NCBI RefSeq assembly: GCF_001310225.1
Contig: NZ_CP012898.1
Location: 1,922,001 to 1,986,000, forward strand
Direction: 5' to 3'
Length of the DNA stretch: 64,000 bases
From: Pseudalgibacter alginicilyticus
Lineage (GTDB): Bacteria > Bacteroidota > Bacteroidia > Flavobacteriales > Flavobacteriaceae
Part shown: positions 17,315 to 25,401 of the stretch, piece by piece
How positions within the stretch are numbered: the stretch's first letter is position 1
Layout: every line of letters starts with the position of its first letter
Notes under the pieces: generated by a model
The model's input: the letters and a program-made list of their open reading frames with translations, nothing else
The model's database searches: none
Told to the model about the DNA's origin: nothing
Position numbers and translations under genes: made by a program

Positions 17315-18601
17315 TTATACCATAATGCTACTCCCGAATCTTTCAAAAATAGCTTTATCTAATTCTTCTCTACTATCTGGGTGTGCTATATTTCGTAATG
17401 ATTGTGCTCGCTCTTTTAAACTCTTTCCAAATAATTCGGCAACCCCATACTCTGTAACCACGTACCTAGCATGAGCTCGTGTAGTTACAACCCCTGCTCC
17501 TAATTTTAAAGTTGGAACAATTTTAGAAACCCCCTTTTGTGTTGTAGAGGTTACTGCTATAATTGGCTTCCCTCCCTGAGACAAGGCAGCTCCTCTCATA
17601 AAATCCATTTGCCCTCCTACTCCAGAAAACATTCTTGTTCCTATAGAATCGGCACAAACTTGACCTGTAAAATCTATTTCAATGGCCGAGTTAATAGCAG
17701 TTACTTTCGGGTTTTGACGAATAACTGAGGTGTCATTTACGTAACCAATATCCAGCATTTCTATTTCTGGGTTATCATTCATAAAATCATACAAACGTCT
17801 AGTTCCCATAGCAAATCCCGAAACTATTTTATAAGGATTCACTTTTTTCTGAGAACCATTTACAATACCTTTTTCTACTAAATCTACAATACCTTCAGAA
17901 AACATTTCGGTATGTACTCCTAAATTTTTATGATTGTTTAAATAAGTTAAAACGGCATTTGGAATACCTCCAATGCCCATTTGAAGTGTTGCACCATCTT
18001 CAATAATACCTGCAATATTTTTACCTATAGCCTGTTCCTCTTCTGAAGGAGCTACAAATTTCATTTCATGTAATTCTTCATCTACCTCTACACAAGCATC
18101 AAAGTGTTTTAAATGTACAATTGCATCACCAAAAGTACGTGGCATTTTTGGGTTTATTTGTGCAATAACTTTTTTGCCTTGCTCAATTCCTGAAATAACA
18201 ATATCTACTGAAACTCCTAAAGAACAAAAACCATGTTTATCAGGAGGTGATACATTCACTAAAACCACATCTAAATTCATATACCCTTGCCTAAATAAAC
18301 TTGGAATATCACTTAAAAATATAGGAATATAATCAGCGGTATCTCCAATCATTTTTCTAATGTTTCCTCCAATAAAAAATGCTTTGGTATGAAAACTTTC
18401 TCTTAATTCTGGAGCAACATAACCACATTCTCCTTCTGTATGTAAATGAACAACTTCTACTCCTTTTAATTCTGGCCCCCGAGCAACCATAGCTCGAATT
18501 AGTGTTTGGGGTGTTGCAGATCCTCCTTGAATTAAAACCCTATCTCCTGATTTTATTAGTTTTACAGCTTCATCTGCCGTCATTTTATTTGGTAAATCCA
18601 T
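17315..18601 (-). CDS. Acetyl-CoA hydrolase/transferase family CoA-transferase
   Basis: A 428-residue class I-like CoA-transferase of the acetate/4-hydroxybutyrate/succinate group. GVHTEMFSEGIVDL carries the glutamate that forms the CoA thioester, and the CoA-binding glycine motif is LQMGIGGIPNAV. In this operon, between the sodium-pump genes and mutA, the natural reaction is CoA exchange between propionyl-CoA and succinate or acetate. That would close a succinate-to-propionate cycle or activate propionate (inference). Annotation pipelines often call such proteins 4-hydroxybutyrate CoA-transferase; nothing here supports that substrate specifically. Confidence 0.85.
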   Translation of the reverse strand: MDLPNKMTADEAVKLIKSGDRVLIQGGSATPQTLIRAMVARGPELKGVEVVHLHTEGECGYVAPELRESFHTKAFFIGGNIRKMIGDTADYIPIFLSDIPSLFRQGYMNLDVVLVNVSPPDKHGFCSLGVSVDIVISGIEQGKKVIAQINPKMPRTFGDAIVHLKHFDACVEVDEELHEMKFVAPSEEEQAIGKNIAGIIEDGATLQMGIGGIPNAVLTYLNNHKNLGVHTEMFSEGIVDLVEKGIVNGSQKKVNPYKIVSGFAMGTRRLYDFMNDNPEIEMLDIGYVNDTSVIRQNPKVTAINSAIEIDFTGQVCADSIGTRMFSGVGGQMDFMRGAALSQGGKPIIAVTSTTQKGVSKIVPTLKLGAGVVTTRAHARYVVTEYGVAELFGKSLKERAQSLRNIAHPDSREELDKAIFERFGSSIMV

Positions 18602-18645
18602 TTTTATGAAATTTAATTTTTGTTGTTTTGATTAAATCAATTCAA

Positions 18646-19965
18646 TTAGCCTAAAAAGCTTAATATAATACCTGCTGCAATTGCAGACCCAATAACCCCT
18701 GCTACGTTTGGAGCCATAGCATGCATTAGCAGGTAATTGCGTGGATCAGCCTTAAGCCCTTCTGCATGTACTACCCTTGCACTATCTGGAACAGCTGAAA
18801 CTCCAGCAGCTCCAATTAAAGGATTTAATTTATCATCTCCTTTAAGAAATAAATTCATGAACTTTGCAAAAAGCAATCCACCCATAGTAGCTATGACAAA
18901 TGATATGGCTCCTAAACCGAAAATTAACATGGAATCTTTGGTAATAAAAATATCTGCTTGGGTAGAAGCTCCAACTGTTACACCTAAAAGAATAGTTACA
19001 ATGTCAATAAGTTTAGTTCTAGCAGTTTCAGCAAGTCGTTCAGTTCTTCCTGACTCTTTTAACAGGTTACCAAAAAATAACATTCCTAACAGTGGTAATG
19101 CACTAGGCGAGATGAAGGTTGTTAATAACAATGCTGCCACTGGAAAAATCATTTTTTCTTTTTTTGAAACAGCTCTTGGTGGTTTCATACGTATTAATCG
19201 CTCTTTTTTATTAGTAAGCAAGCGCATGATTGGTGGCTGAATAACAGGCACTAATGCCATATAAGAATATGCTGCAATAGCAATGGGGCCTATAAGGTTT
19301 TTAACCGTAGTTCCATCTGCCAGAATATTAATACCATTTGCTAATTTTGACGAAAGAAATATAGCTGTAGGTCCATCGGCTCCTCCTATAATACCTATGG
19401 CACCTGCTTCTGGTAAAGCAAACCCTAAATAAAGTGCCCCTAAAAAAGTACCAAATACACCAATTTGAGAAGCAGCTCCTAAAAGCATAAGTTTTGGATT
19501 TGCAATAAGAGATGAAAAATCTGTCATAGCACCAATACCCAAGAAAATCAATGGAGGATAAATACCTTTTACCACTCCAAAATAAAGGTAATTCATTACT
19601 GAACCTGCTTCATAAATCCCCGTTTGGTTTCCTGCTACAAAAGGAATGTTTCCTAAAATAACCCCCGTACCTATAGGGATCAGTAAAAGTGGTTCGTAGT
19701 CAAATTTTATACCTAAATATATAAAAATGATACCTATTATAATCATTATTATGTGTCCTGCTTGTGCATTTGCAAAACCAGTATATTCATAAAATTGCTC
19801 TATTCCACCTAAGGCTTCCGAAATAAAAGTTTCTTCAGGCTCTTCATGCGTTTGCAAGAGAGTGGTAGTTGTTTTATCATTTAAAGCATTGGAATTTAAT
19901 CCTAAAATAGGTCTTGCAAAAATAAGTAGCGATAGAACTCCGAATATTAATATTATTTTCTTCAT
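18646..19965 (-). CDS. Sodium-translocating decarboxylase beta subunit (OadB/MmdB family)
   Basis: A 439-residue polytopic inner-membrane protein that couples decarboxylation of a carboxybiotin carrier to Na+ export. The family signature GGADGPTAIF, whose Asp takes part in ion transport, is present, as are the late conserved segments GAAGVSAVPDSARV and LMHAMAPNVAGVIGSAIAAG. Oddity: about 45 extra residues precede the usual family start (LGGIEQFYEYTGF), including a signal-peptide-like hydrophobic stretch and a Thr/Glu-rich linker, so the N-terminus may be exported. It is separated from the biotin-carrier gene by a perfect 18-bp hairpin. Confidence 0.92.
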   Translation of the reverse strand: MKKIILIFGVLSLLIFARPILGLNSNALNDKTTTTLLQTHEEPEETFISEALGGIEQFYEYTGFANAQAGHIIMIIIGIIFIYLGIKFDYEPLLLIPIGTGVILGNIPFVAGNQTGIYEAGSVMNYLYFGVVKGIYPPLIFLGIGAMTDFSSLIANPKLMLLGAASQIGVFGTFLGALYLGFALPEAGAIGIIGGADGPTAIFLSSKLANGINILADGTTVKNLIGPIAIAAYSYMALVPVIQPPIMRLLTNKKERLIRMKPPRAVSKKEKMIFPVAALLLTTFISPSALPLLGMLFFGNLLKESGRTERLAETARTKLIDIVTILLGVTVGASTQADIFITKDSMLIFGLGAISFVIATMGGLLFAKFMNLFLKGDDKLNPLIGAAGVSAVPDSARVVHAEGLKADPRNYLLMHAMAPNVAGVIGSAIAAGIILSFLG

Positions 19966-19984
19966 TTTTTTCTTTTTAAGCCAT

Positions 19985-20023
19985 TTTAGATATCAAAATG
20001 AATAATTCATTTTGATATCTAAA
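19985..20023 (-). repeat. Perfect 18-bp inverted repeat between pump and biotin-carrier genes
   Basis: TTTAGATATCAAAATGAA and its exact complement are separated by the three bases TAA, forming a very stable hairpin in the operon mRNA. On the transcribed strand no T run follows it, so it is not a standard terminator. An mRNA-processing or stabilising element that adjusts the ratio of upstream and downstream subunits is more likely. Confidence 0.8.
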
Positions 20024-20040
20024 AAACGACGTTTACATAT

Positions 20041-20460
20041 TTATTCTATTTCTATCATCACATCACCTTGAAGTACTTGCTGCCCTACTGCAACATGAAC
20101 TGCTGTAACCGTACCCCCTTTTTCTGCAGCAATGCTATTTTCCATTTTCATCGCTTCTAAAATCATTACTTGATCGTTCTCCTTAATAACATCGCCCACT
20201 TTAACATTAAGAATAAAAACCACCCCAGGAATTGGCGCTGTAATAGTAGTTTTTGTAGAAGTAGATTTTATTTTTACTGGCTCTGCACTACTTTTGGAAG
20301 GTGTCCGTACAAAAGTTGGTGTTTTCTTCGTTTTAATATCCTCTTTCATCTTTACAGAATAAGAAGTACCATTTACCTCAATATCAATAATGTTATCTTC
20401 ATGTGAAAGAATTTTAGCACTATAGTTATTTTCGTTTATTTTGAATGTGAAATTTTTCAT
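20041..20460 (-). CDS. Biotin carboxyl carrier subunit of the sodium-pumping decarboxylase
   Basis: A 139-residue protein with an N-terminal beta domain, a Lys/Thr/Ser-rich linker (about 40-72) and a C-terminal biotinyl domain (TAPIPGVVFILNVKVGD, then LEAMKMEN with the biotinylated Lys at 105). It would carry CO2 from the carboxyltransferase (gene at 20870) to the membrane pump (gene at 18646). The short Pro-poor linker is typical of MmdC/AccB-like carriers. Confidence 0.9.
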   Translation of the reverse strand: MKNFTFKINENNYSAKILSHEDNIIDIEVNGTSYSVKMKEDIKTKKTPTFVRTPSKSSAEPVKIKSTSTKTTITAPIPGVVFILNVKVGDVIKENDQVMILEAMKMENSIAAEKGGTVTAVHVAVGQQVLQGDVMIEIE

Positions 20461-20492
20461 TTTATTAGTATTATGTTATGCATGTTGGTTTA

Positions 20493-20870
20493 TTACAATC
20501 TATTTCCCTGTGTTCCATAAATTTTCGAACTCCAAGGCGAGTATAATTTCCGTGCTTGCTTAATGGTTAAAACAGCATTTTCTTCATCGTGCTGCTTCTT
20601 AAGATACATGTGAATAGCAACCGAAATAGCTGCGGTAACTTCACCTGTAAACTCCCGTTTATCAACCTTTGGCTTACTAATTTCTAACTCTTTTTCTTTT
20701 TTAACACCTATTTGTTTTAAAGCAATATAGGCGTCTAACATAACTGGCAAGGCATATTTAAAGAATATAGTTAGCAAGATAAGACCACCAAAAACGATTA
20801 ATAATCCGGTAATTAAAATAACGTATCCTTCCTCAATGGGATCGTTGTATAATAGTATCATCTGATTCAT
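20493..20870 (-). CDS. OadG-family small membrane subunit
   Basis: A 125-residue protein with one membrane helix near the N-terminus (about 15-45, VILITGLLIVFGGLILLTIFF) and a charged cytoplasmic tail containing EFTGEVTAAISVAIHMYLKK, a pattern seen in the gamma/delta subunits of sodium-pumping decarboxylases. These subunits bridge the carboxyltransferase and the membrane beta subunit. Its start codon shares one base with the stop of the upstream carboxyltransferase (TAATG), so it is translationally coupled. Confidence 0.85.
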   Translation of the reverse strand: MNQMILLYNDPIEEGYVILITGLLIVFGGLILLTIFFKYALPVMLDAYIALKQIGVKKEKELEISKPKVDKREFTGEVTAAISVAIHMYLKKQHDEENAVLTIKQARKLYSPWSSKIYGTQGNRL

Positions 20871-22429
20871 TATAATGGGATATTTGAATGTTTTTTTGGC
20901 GGATTAACTTCTTTCTTATTACTAAGAAGTTCTAAAGCTCTAATAATTCTAAAACGTGTATTTCTGGGCTCTATAACATCATCAATAAAGCCATATTTTG
21001 CTGCCACGTAAGGATTGGCAAACTTAGTATTGTACTCATCCTCTTTTTCAGTTATGTAATGAAGTTTCTCATCAGCATCTTCAATTTTGCTAATTTTAGA
21101 ACCTTCCAATACTTCCACAGCTCCTTTGGCTCCCATGACAGCTATTTCTGCTGTAGGCCATGCGTAATTTAAATCGCCTCTTAATTGTTTACAACTCATT
21201 ACGTCATGTGCACCTCCGTATGATTTTCGTAGTGTAATAGTTACTTTAGGTACTGTAGCTTCTCCATAGGCAAATAATAATTTTGCACCATGTAAAATAA
21301 TACCTGCATATTCCTGTCCAGTACCTGGTAAGAACCCTGGCACATCCACTAAAGTTATAATAGGAATGTTAAAAGCATCACAAAAGCGTACAAACCTTGC
21401 TGCTTTTCTTGAAGCTTCAGTGTCTAATACACCTGCAAAATATTTAGGTTGGTTTGCTACAATACCGGTAGAGCGTCCATTAAATCTACCAAAACCAACA
21501 ACTATATTTTTGGCATAATCTCTATGGACTTCTGTAAATTCGCCATTATCCGTAATAGTGGTAATAACATCTAAAATATCGTAAGGTTGATTTGAATTTT
21601 CTGGTATAATATCATTTAAAACATCATCTAATCTATCAATAGGGTCACTTGTAACAACTGTTGGAGGATCTTCCAAATTATTAGAAGGTAGGTAACTTAA
21701 TAATTTTCTTATAAGTAAAAGATTTTCTTCATCATTTGCAGCTAAGAAATGTGACACACCAGATTTTGTAGAATGAATTTTTGCACCTCCTAATTGCTCC
21801 GTAGTTACGTTTTCACCTGTAACTGCTTGCACTACTTTAGGTCCAGTTACAAACATGTAACTCGTTTGATCTGTCATAATAGTAAAATCCGTTAGGGCTG
21901 GTGAATATACTGCCCCACCTGCACAAGGCCCCAGAATAGATGATATTTGTGGGATAACACCTGACGCCATAATATTACGCTGAAAAATCTCAGCATATCC
22001 TGCTAATGAACGCACACCTTCTTGAATACGAGCACCTCCGCTATCATTTAAGCCTATCACTGGCACACCAATTTTCATAGCCATGTCCATAATTTTACAA
22101 ATTTTTAAGGCATAAGTTTCAGAAAGCGACCCTCCAAACACGGTAAAATCTTGTGCAAAAATGTATACAATTCTGCCATCAATGGTACCATGTCCTGTTA
22201 CTACACCATCCGATAGATATATTTGTTTATCGAGTCCAAATGATTTTGTTCGATGTGTTACGAACATATCAAACTCTTCAAAACTATCATCATCCAAAAG
22301 AATATCTATTCTTTCACGTGCAGTAAGCTTTCCTTTAGCATGTTGAGAATCGATACGTTTTTCGCCTCCTCCCAATTTTGCTTTAACTCTTTTTTCTATG
22401 AGCTCATTAATTTTATCTTGATTTGCCAT
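20870..22429 (-). CDS. Acyl-CoA carboxyltransferase subunit (methylmalonyl-CoA decarboxylase alpha / propionyl-CoA carboxylase beta)
   Basis: A 519-residue biotin-dependent carboxyltransferase with the two crotonase-like halves. The N-half contains [14 protein letters not shown] and [13 protein letters not shown] (oxyanion Gly-Gly); the C-half contains [26 protein letters not shown] and [10 protein letters not shown]. This group accepts propionyl-CoA/methylmalonyl-CoA. No biotin carboxylase gene is present in the operon, while an OadB pump, an OadG protein and a biotin carrier are. That composition favours the decarboxylase (Na+ pump) reading, MmdA, over an ATP-driven propionyl-CoA carboxylase. 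The direction of flux cannot be told from sequence. Confidence 0.92.
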   Translation of the reverse strand: MANQDKINELIEKRVKAKLGGGEKRIDSQHAKGKLTARERIDILLDDDSFEEFDMFVTHRTKSFGLDKQIYLSDGVVTGHGTIDGRIVYIFAQDFTVFGGSLSETYALKICKIMDMAMKIGVPVIGLNDSGGARIQEGVRSLAGYAEIFQRNIMASGVIPQISSILGPCAGGAVYSPALTDFTIMTDQTSYMFVTGPKVVQAVTGENVTTEQLGGAKIHSTKSGVSHFLAANDEENLLLIRKLLSYLPSNNLEDPPTVVTSDPIDRLDDVLNDIIPENSNQPYDILDVITTITDNGEFTEVHRDYAKNIVVGFGRFNGRSTGIVANQPKYFAGVLDTEASRKAARFVRFCDAFNIPIITLVDVPGFLPGTGQEYAGIILHGAKLLFAYGEATVPKVTITLRKSYGGAHDVMSCKQLRGDLNYAWPTAEIAVMGAKGAVEVLEGSKISKIEDADEKLHYITEKEDEYNTKFANPYVAAKYGFIDDVIEPRNTRFRIIRALELLSNKKEVNPPKKHSNIPL

Positions 22430-22473
22430 GAGACTATTTTATTATTTATAAAAATTTTGTTTTTTTAAGACAG

Positions 22474-22878
22474 TTATGATTTTGAACAAAGTTCTGTGAG
22501 TACACCTAAAGTGGATTTTGGATGAAGAAATCCAATATTTAAACCTTCTGCTCCTTTTCTGGATTCTTTATCTATTACTGTTACACCTCGCTCTTCAGCT
22601 AATTTTAAAGCCTGTGTTGCATTATCAACAGCAAATGCTATATGATGTATACCTTGACCTTTTTTAGAAATAAATTTACCAATAGGACCATCTGGAGAAG
22701 TGCTTTCTAATAATTCAATTTTTGTAGTACCTACCAAAAAAAAGGCTGTCTTCACTTTTTGATCAACAACCTCTTCAATAGCATAGCATTTCAACCCCAA
22801 GACATCTTCATAATATTTAATGGAATCTTCTAAATTATCTACGGCTATACCAATATGTTCTATATGCGAAATATTCAT
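22474..22878 (-). CDS. mce: Methylmalonyl-CoA epimerase
   Basis: A 134-residue VOC-fold metalloenzyme that interconverts the (R) and (S) epimers of methylmalonyl-CoA, joining the mutase to the decarboxylase. Metal ligands typical of the family are visible: His in IEHIGIAVDNLEDS, His in GIHHIAFAVD, and a late Glu in LTELC. It is the first gene of the leftward operon. Confidence 0.92.
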   Translation of the reverse strand: MNISHIEHIGIAVDNLEDSIKYYEDVLGLKCYAIEEVVDQKVKTAFFLVGTTKIELLESTSPDGPIGKFISKKGQGIHHIAFAVDNATQALKLAEERGVTVIDKESRKGAEGLNIGFLHPKSTLGVLTELCSKS

Positions 22879-22930
22879 GATTAAAATGTTTTTTATATTT
22901 ATTCTTTTTAGTTTATCACTATTTACAAAA

Positions 22931-22974
22931 CAAAACTAATAGTTGTATTCGTCTTAAATTATGACGTATATCAT
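22931..22974 (-). promoter_or_regulatory. Candidate promoter and operator of the methylmalonyl-CoA operon
   Basis: On the minus strand TAGTTTTG (22938-22931) matches the TAnnTTTG -7 box and gives a leader of about 45 bases before mce. An ATGA-N6-TCAT inverted repeat (22961-22974) sits just upstream of where the -33 box should be and could be a regulator site. A separate 11-bp hairpin (22977-23002) follows. No good -33 TTTG is present, which would fit an activator-dependent promoter (inference). Confidence 0.4.
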
Positions 22975-23077
22975 GTAATATGAAAAAATTGTTTTTCATA
23001 TTAAAAATAATCTAAAGAGGGAAAACTTAAAGATTGGCCATTTAAAACAGCCCAGCATTAAACATTATATTTGAGGC

Positions 23078-24529
23078 ATGCTTTTAAACCTTACATTATT
23101 CAAAACTCATAAAAAACAATTACTGGTAGTAATTGTTAGTTTGTTTCTTTACACGTTGTTTGCTTACTACTTACAACGTACAGATTACACAAAATTGATT
23201 GTAATTTATTCTGCTTTATTTTTTCTGTTTTATAAGATGGTGCAAACTTGTAAACACAATATTAAATTTTTAACGATTGTCGCATTTTTACTTAGAGCCA
23301 CTTTTATAGCAGCAATCCCTAATTTATCGCAAGATTTTTATCGTTTTATATGGGATGGTCGTATGATTTTAGAAGGCTTTAATCCGTATTTATACACCGT
23401 TGAATCTTTTATTAGTCATGGAGAATCCCCTATAAATCAAGTAAAAGAACTCTATAAAGGAATGGGAACACTAAACGCAGGTCATTATACAAATTACCCT
23501 CCTTTAAATCAACTTTGTTTTGTAATTGCAGGGATATTTGCAGGGAAAAGTATTTTAGGATCTGCTATTGTTTTTCGTCTAATTATTATTGCTGCAGATT
23601 TTGGAACCCTATATTTTGGAAAAAAATTATTAAAGAGACTTAATATACCTCTACACAATATTTTCTGGTATATTTTAAATCCGTTTATAATTATTGAACT
23701 TACAGGCAATCTACATTTTGAAGGTGTTATGATTTTCTTTTTAATCTGGGGGTTATATTTATTGCATGTAAACAAATGGCAATATGCTGCAATTGTTTTA
23801 GCTTGTTCAATTTCTGTAAAATTAATTCCATTAATATTTTTACCATTATTTTATCAGTGGTTTACTTTGACTACATCTAAGGATCAAATCTGCTTTAAAC
23901 GAAATGAGAAGAAACTTCATCATCAAATTCAAAAAAATACTTTCCCTTTCAAGAGCACACTAAATTTTACTGGAATATTAAAACTAATTATATTTTACAC
24001 AATCATTATTATATCCATTCTACTCTTATTCTCGCCCTTTTATTCTTCTCAATTTATAAGTAATTACACAAAAACTGTTGGCTTATGGTTTCAAAAATTT
24101 GAATTCAATGCTAGCCTATATTACATTGCACGAGAGATTGGATATACTTTTAGAGGCTGGAATGAAATTGCCATAATTGGAAAAACAACACCTATTATAG
24201 TAATTATTACTGTCTTGATGATTACCTTTTTCAGAAGGAATAAAACTATGATTCAATTAATTTCAGCAATGCTATTAACCTTATCATTTTATTATTTTAC
24301 GGCTACCACCGTACATCCTTGGTATGTAGCAACACTATTAGTTTTATCTATCTTTACCAAATACAAATTCCCAATGGTTTGGAGTTTTGTAATCATATTA
24401 AGTTATTTGGCTTACGCAAATTCTAACAACCAAGAAAACCTTTGGATTATTGGGTTGGAATACCTTATTGTTTATAGCGTTTGTATCTGGGAAGTATTAC
24501 TAAAAAAAGACTTACTAAAAAGTAATTAA
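23078..24529 (+). CDS. Polytopic membrane glycosyltransferase-like protein (GT87/mannosyltransferase type)
   Basis: A 483-residue integral membrane protein with about ten or more hydrophobic helices. Early features fit polyprenyl-phosphate-sugar-dependent (GT-C) enzymes: an acidic motif after the first helices (IPNLSQDFYRFIWDGRMILEG), a conserved NPYLY segment and a YTNYPPL loop. Such proteins add a sugar from a lipid-linked donor on the outer face of the membrane. A possible donor synthase is the DPM1-like gene at 9736, but they are 13 kb apart. A -7 box (TATATTTG, 23066-23073) ends only four bases before the ATG. The stop overlaps the convergent VOC gene by four bases. Confidence 0.65.
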   Translation: MLLNLTLFKTHKKQLLVVIVSLFLYTLFAYYLQRTDYTKLIVIYSALFFLFYKMVQTCKHNIKFLTIVAFLLRATFIAAIPNLSQDFYRFIWDGRMILEGFNPYLYTVESFISHGESPINQVKELYKGMGTLNAGHYTNYPPLNQLCFVIAGIFAGKSILGSAIVFRLIIIAADFGTLYFGKKLLKRLNIPLHNIFWYILNPFIIIELTGNLHFEGVMIFFLIWGLYLLHVNKWQYAAIVLACSISVKLIPLIFLPLFYQWFTLTTSKDQICFKRNEKKLHHQIQKNTFPFKSTLNFTGILKLIIFYTIIIISILLLFSPFYSSQFISNYTKTVGLWFQKFEFNASLYYIAREIGYTFRGWNEIAIIGKTTPIIVIITVLMITFFRRNKTMIQLISAMLLTLSFYYFTATTVHPWYVATLLVLSIFTKYKFPMVWSFVIILSYLAYANSNNQENLWIIGLEYLIVYSVCIWEVLLKKDLLKSN

Positions 24530-24936
24530 TTAAACATTTCTTTTGGCTGTTTAAAACTTTTAAACTCTAACATATAATCATTAGGGTCTTTTATGAAAAA
24601 TGACACGTGCTCACCTGCTTTATTTTTTAAAAAAGTGATTTCTTCAACCAGTTCTAAATCTTTGTTTCTAAACTTTGTGTAAATGTGGTCCCACGTTTTA
24701 AAATCTACAATAATACCAAAATGAAAGGATGGTAAAATTTTACCCTCAAAAACATAATTAGGATTTGTAAAATTAAACTTTGCAGCTTTTATAAAGGTCA
24801 ATTGATGACCGTACAAATTAATATCAACCCAGTTTTGAGTTGATCTCCCTAATGAAGTTTCTATAGTGTTTTGGTAAAAGTTTTTAGTTTCTTTTACACT
24901 TAAACATGGTAACGACATGTGAAATGATGTTTCCAT
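24526..24936 (-). CDS. VOC (glyoxalase/bleomycin-resistance fold) family protein
   Basis: A small vicinal-oxygen-chelate protein: SLPCLSVKETKNFYQ at the start, WVDINLYGHQLTF in the middle and PNDYMLEFKSFKQ at the end, with His and Glu residues in metal-ligand positions. I chose the ATG at 24936 (136 residues); a GTG at 24972 would add twelve residues without family support. The substrate is unknown. It overlaps the convergent GT87-like gene by four bases. Confidence 0.75.
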   Translation of the reverse strand: METSFHMSLPCLSVKETKNFYQNTIETSLGRSTQNWVDINLYGHQLTFIKAAKFNFTNPNYVFEGKILPSFHFGIIVDFKTWDHIYTKFRNKDLELVEEITFLKNKAGEHVSFFIKDPNDYMLEFKSFKQPKEMFN

Positions 24937-24990
24937 ATACAATTGTTTATTGTTTTGAAATAATTTAAACACACCATCATATTAACTTTT

Positions 24991-25071
24991 AAATCGCATA
25001 TACAACTTCTTGTACTTTAAAAGTTTGACTACAGTTAAAATACAAAAAAGATTAAAATGTATATGCGATTT
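24991..25071. repeat. 81-base element bounded by perfect 14-bp inverted repeats
   Basis: AAATCGCATATACA (24991-25004) and TGTATATGCGATTT (25058-25071) are exact complements around a 53-base AT-rich core. A short TTT run follows the right arm on the plus strand. It lies just past the stop of the last gene in the polyamine operon and before the VOC gene. It may be the folded 3' end of that mRNA, a small RNA, or a remnant of a miniature inverted-repeat element; no target-site duplication is evident. Confidence 0.75.
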
Positions 25072-25081
25072 TTAGATAATA

Positions 25082-25399
25082 TTAATCGTCATCGTCTTCA
25101 ATAGCAATATCTGGTTCTTGAATGGCATCTGGATCATTATCATCATAATCTTCATAGTCGTCTTCATCATAATTTTCCATAGTTACTTGAAGTTTGGTAC
25201 TAACTTTCACCAAATACTTGGTATCTTCAGTAGTTACTTCAACACATTCTACCCATTCATTATTAGCATTTTTAAAGGAGATAATATTATCATCATCATA
25301 CCCATGTGGATATTTATCAACCAATAATGCTAAAATTTCTGGTGTTAATTTTTTAAAATCAACTATAACACGTTTAAGATTGTCGTTTCTCTTATTCAT
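25082..25399 (-). CDS. Small acidic protein of unknown function, last gene of the polyamine operon
   Basis: A 105-residue protein with a compact N-terminal part (VIVDFKKLTPEILALLVDKYPHG, then a strand-rich segment to about residue 72) and a strongly acidic Asp/Glu tail (about 75-105). I do not recognise a family. No signal peptide or membrane helix is present. It is separated by only two bases from the deoxyhypusine-synthase-like gene, so the two are almost certainly cotranscribed. The acidic tail would suit binding to a polycation, polyamines or basic proteins included, but that is only a suggestion. Confidence 0.75.
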   Translation of the reverse strand: MNKRNDNLKRVIVDFKKLTPEILALLVDKYPHGYDDDNIISFKNANNEWVECVEVTTEDTKYLVKVSTKLQVTMENYDEDDYEDYDDNDPDAIQEPDIAIEDDDD

Positions 25400-25401
25400 A
25401 A

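Noticed and set aside
18737-19240. 167-codon open frame antisense to the sodium-pump beta gene
   Set aside because: Shadow of a well-supported membrane protein; no signal peptide, domain or promoter.
25002-25071. Idea of a CRISPR-like or tandem repeat near 25 kb
   Set aside because: Only one inverted pair is present; no direct repeats with spacers anywhere in the window.
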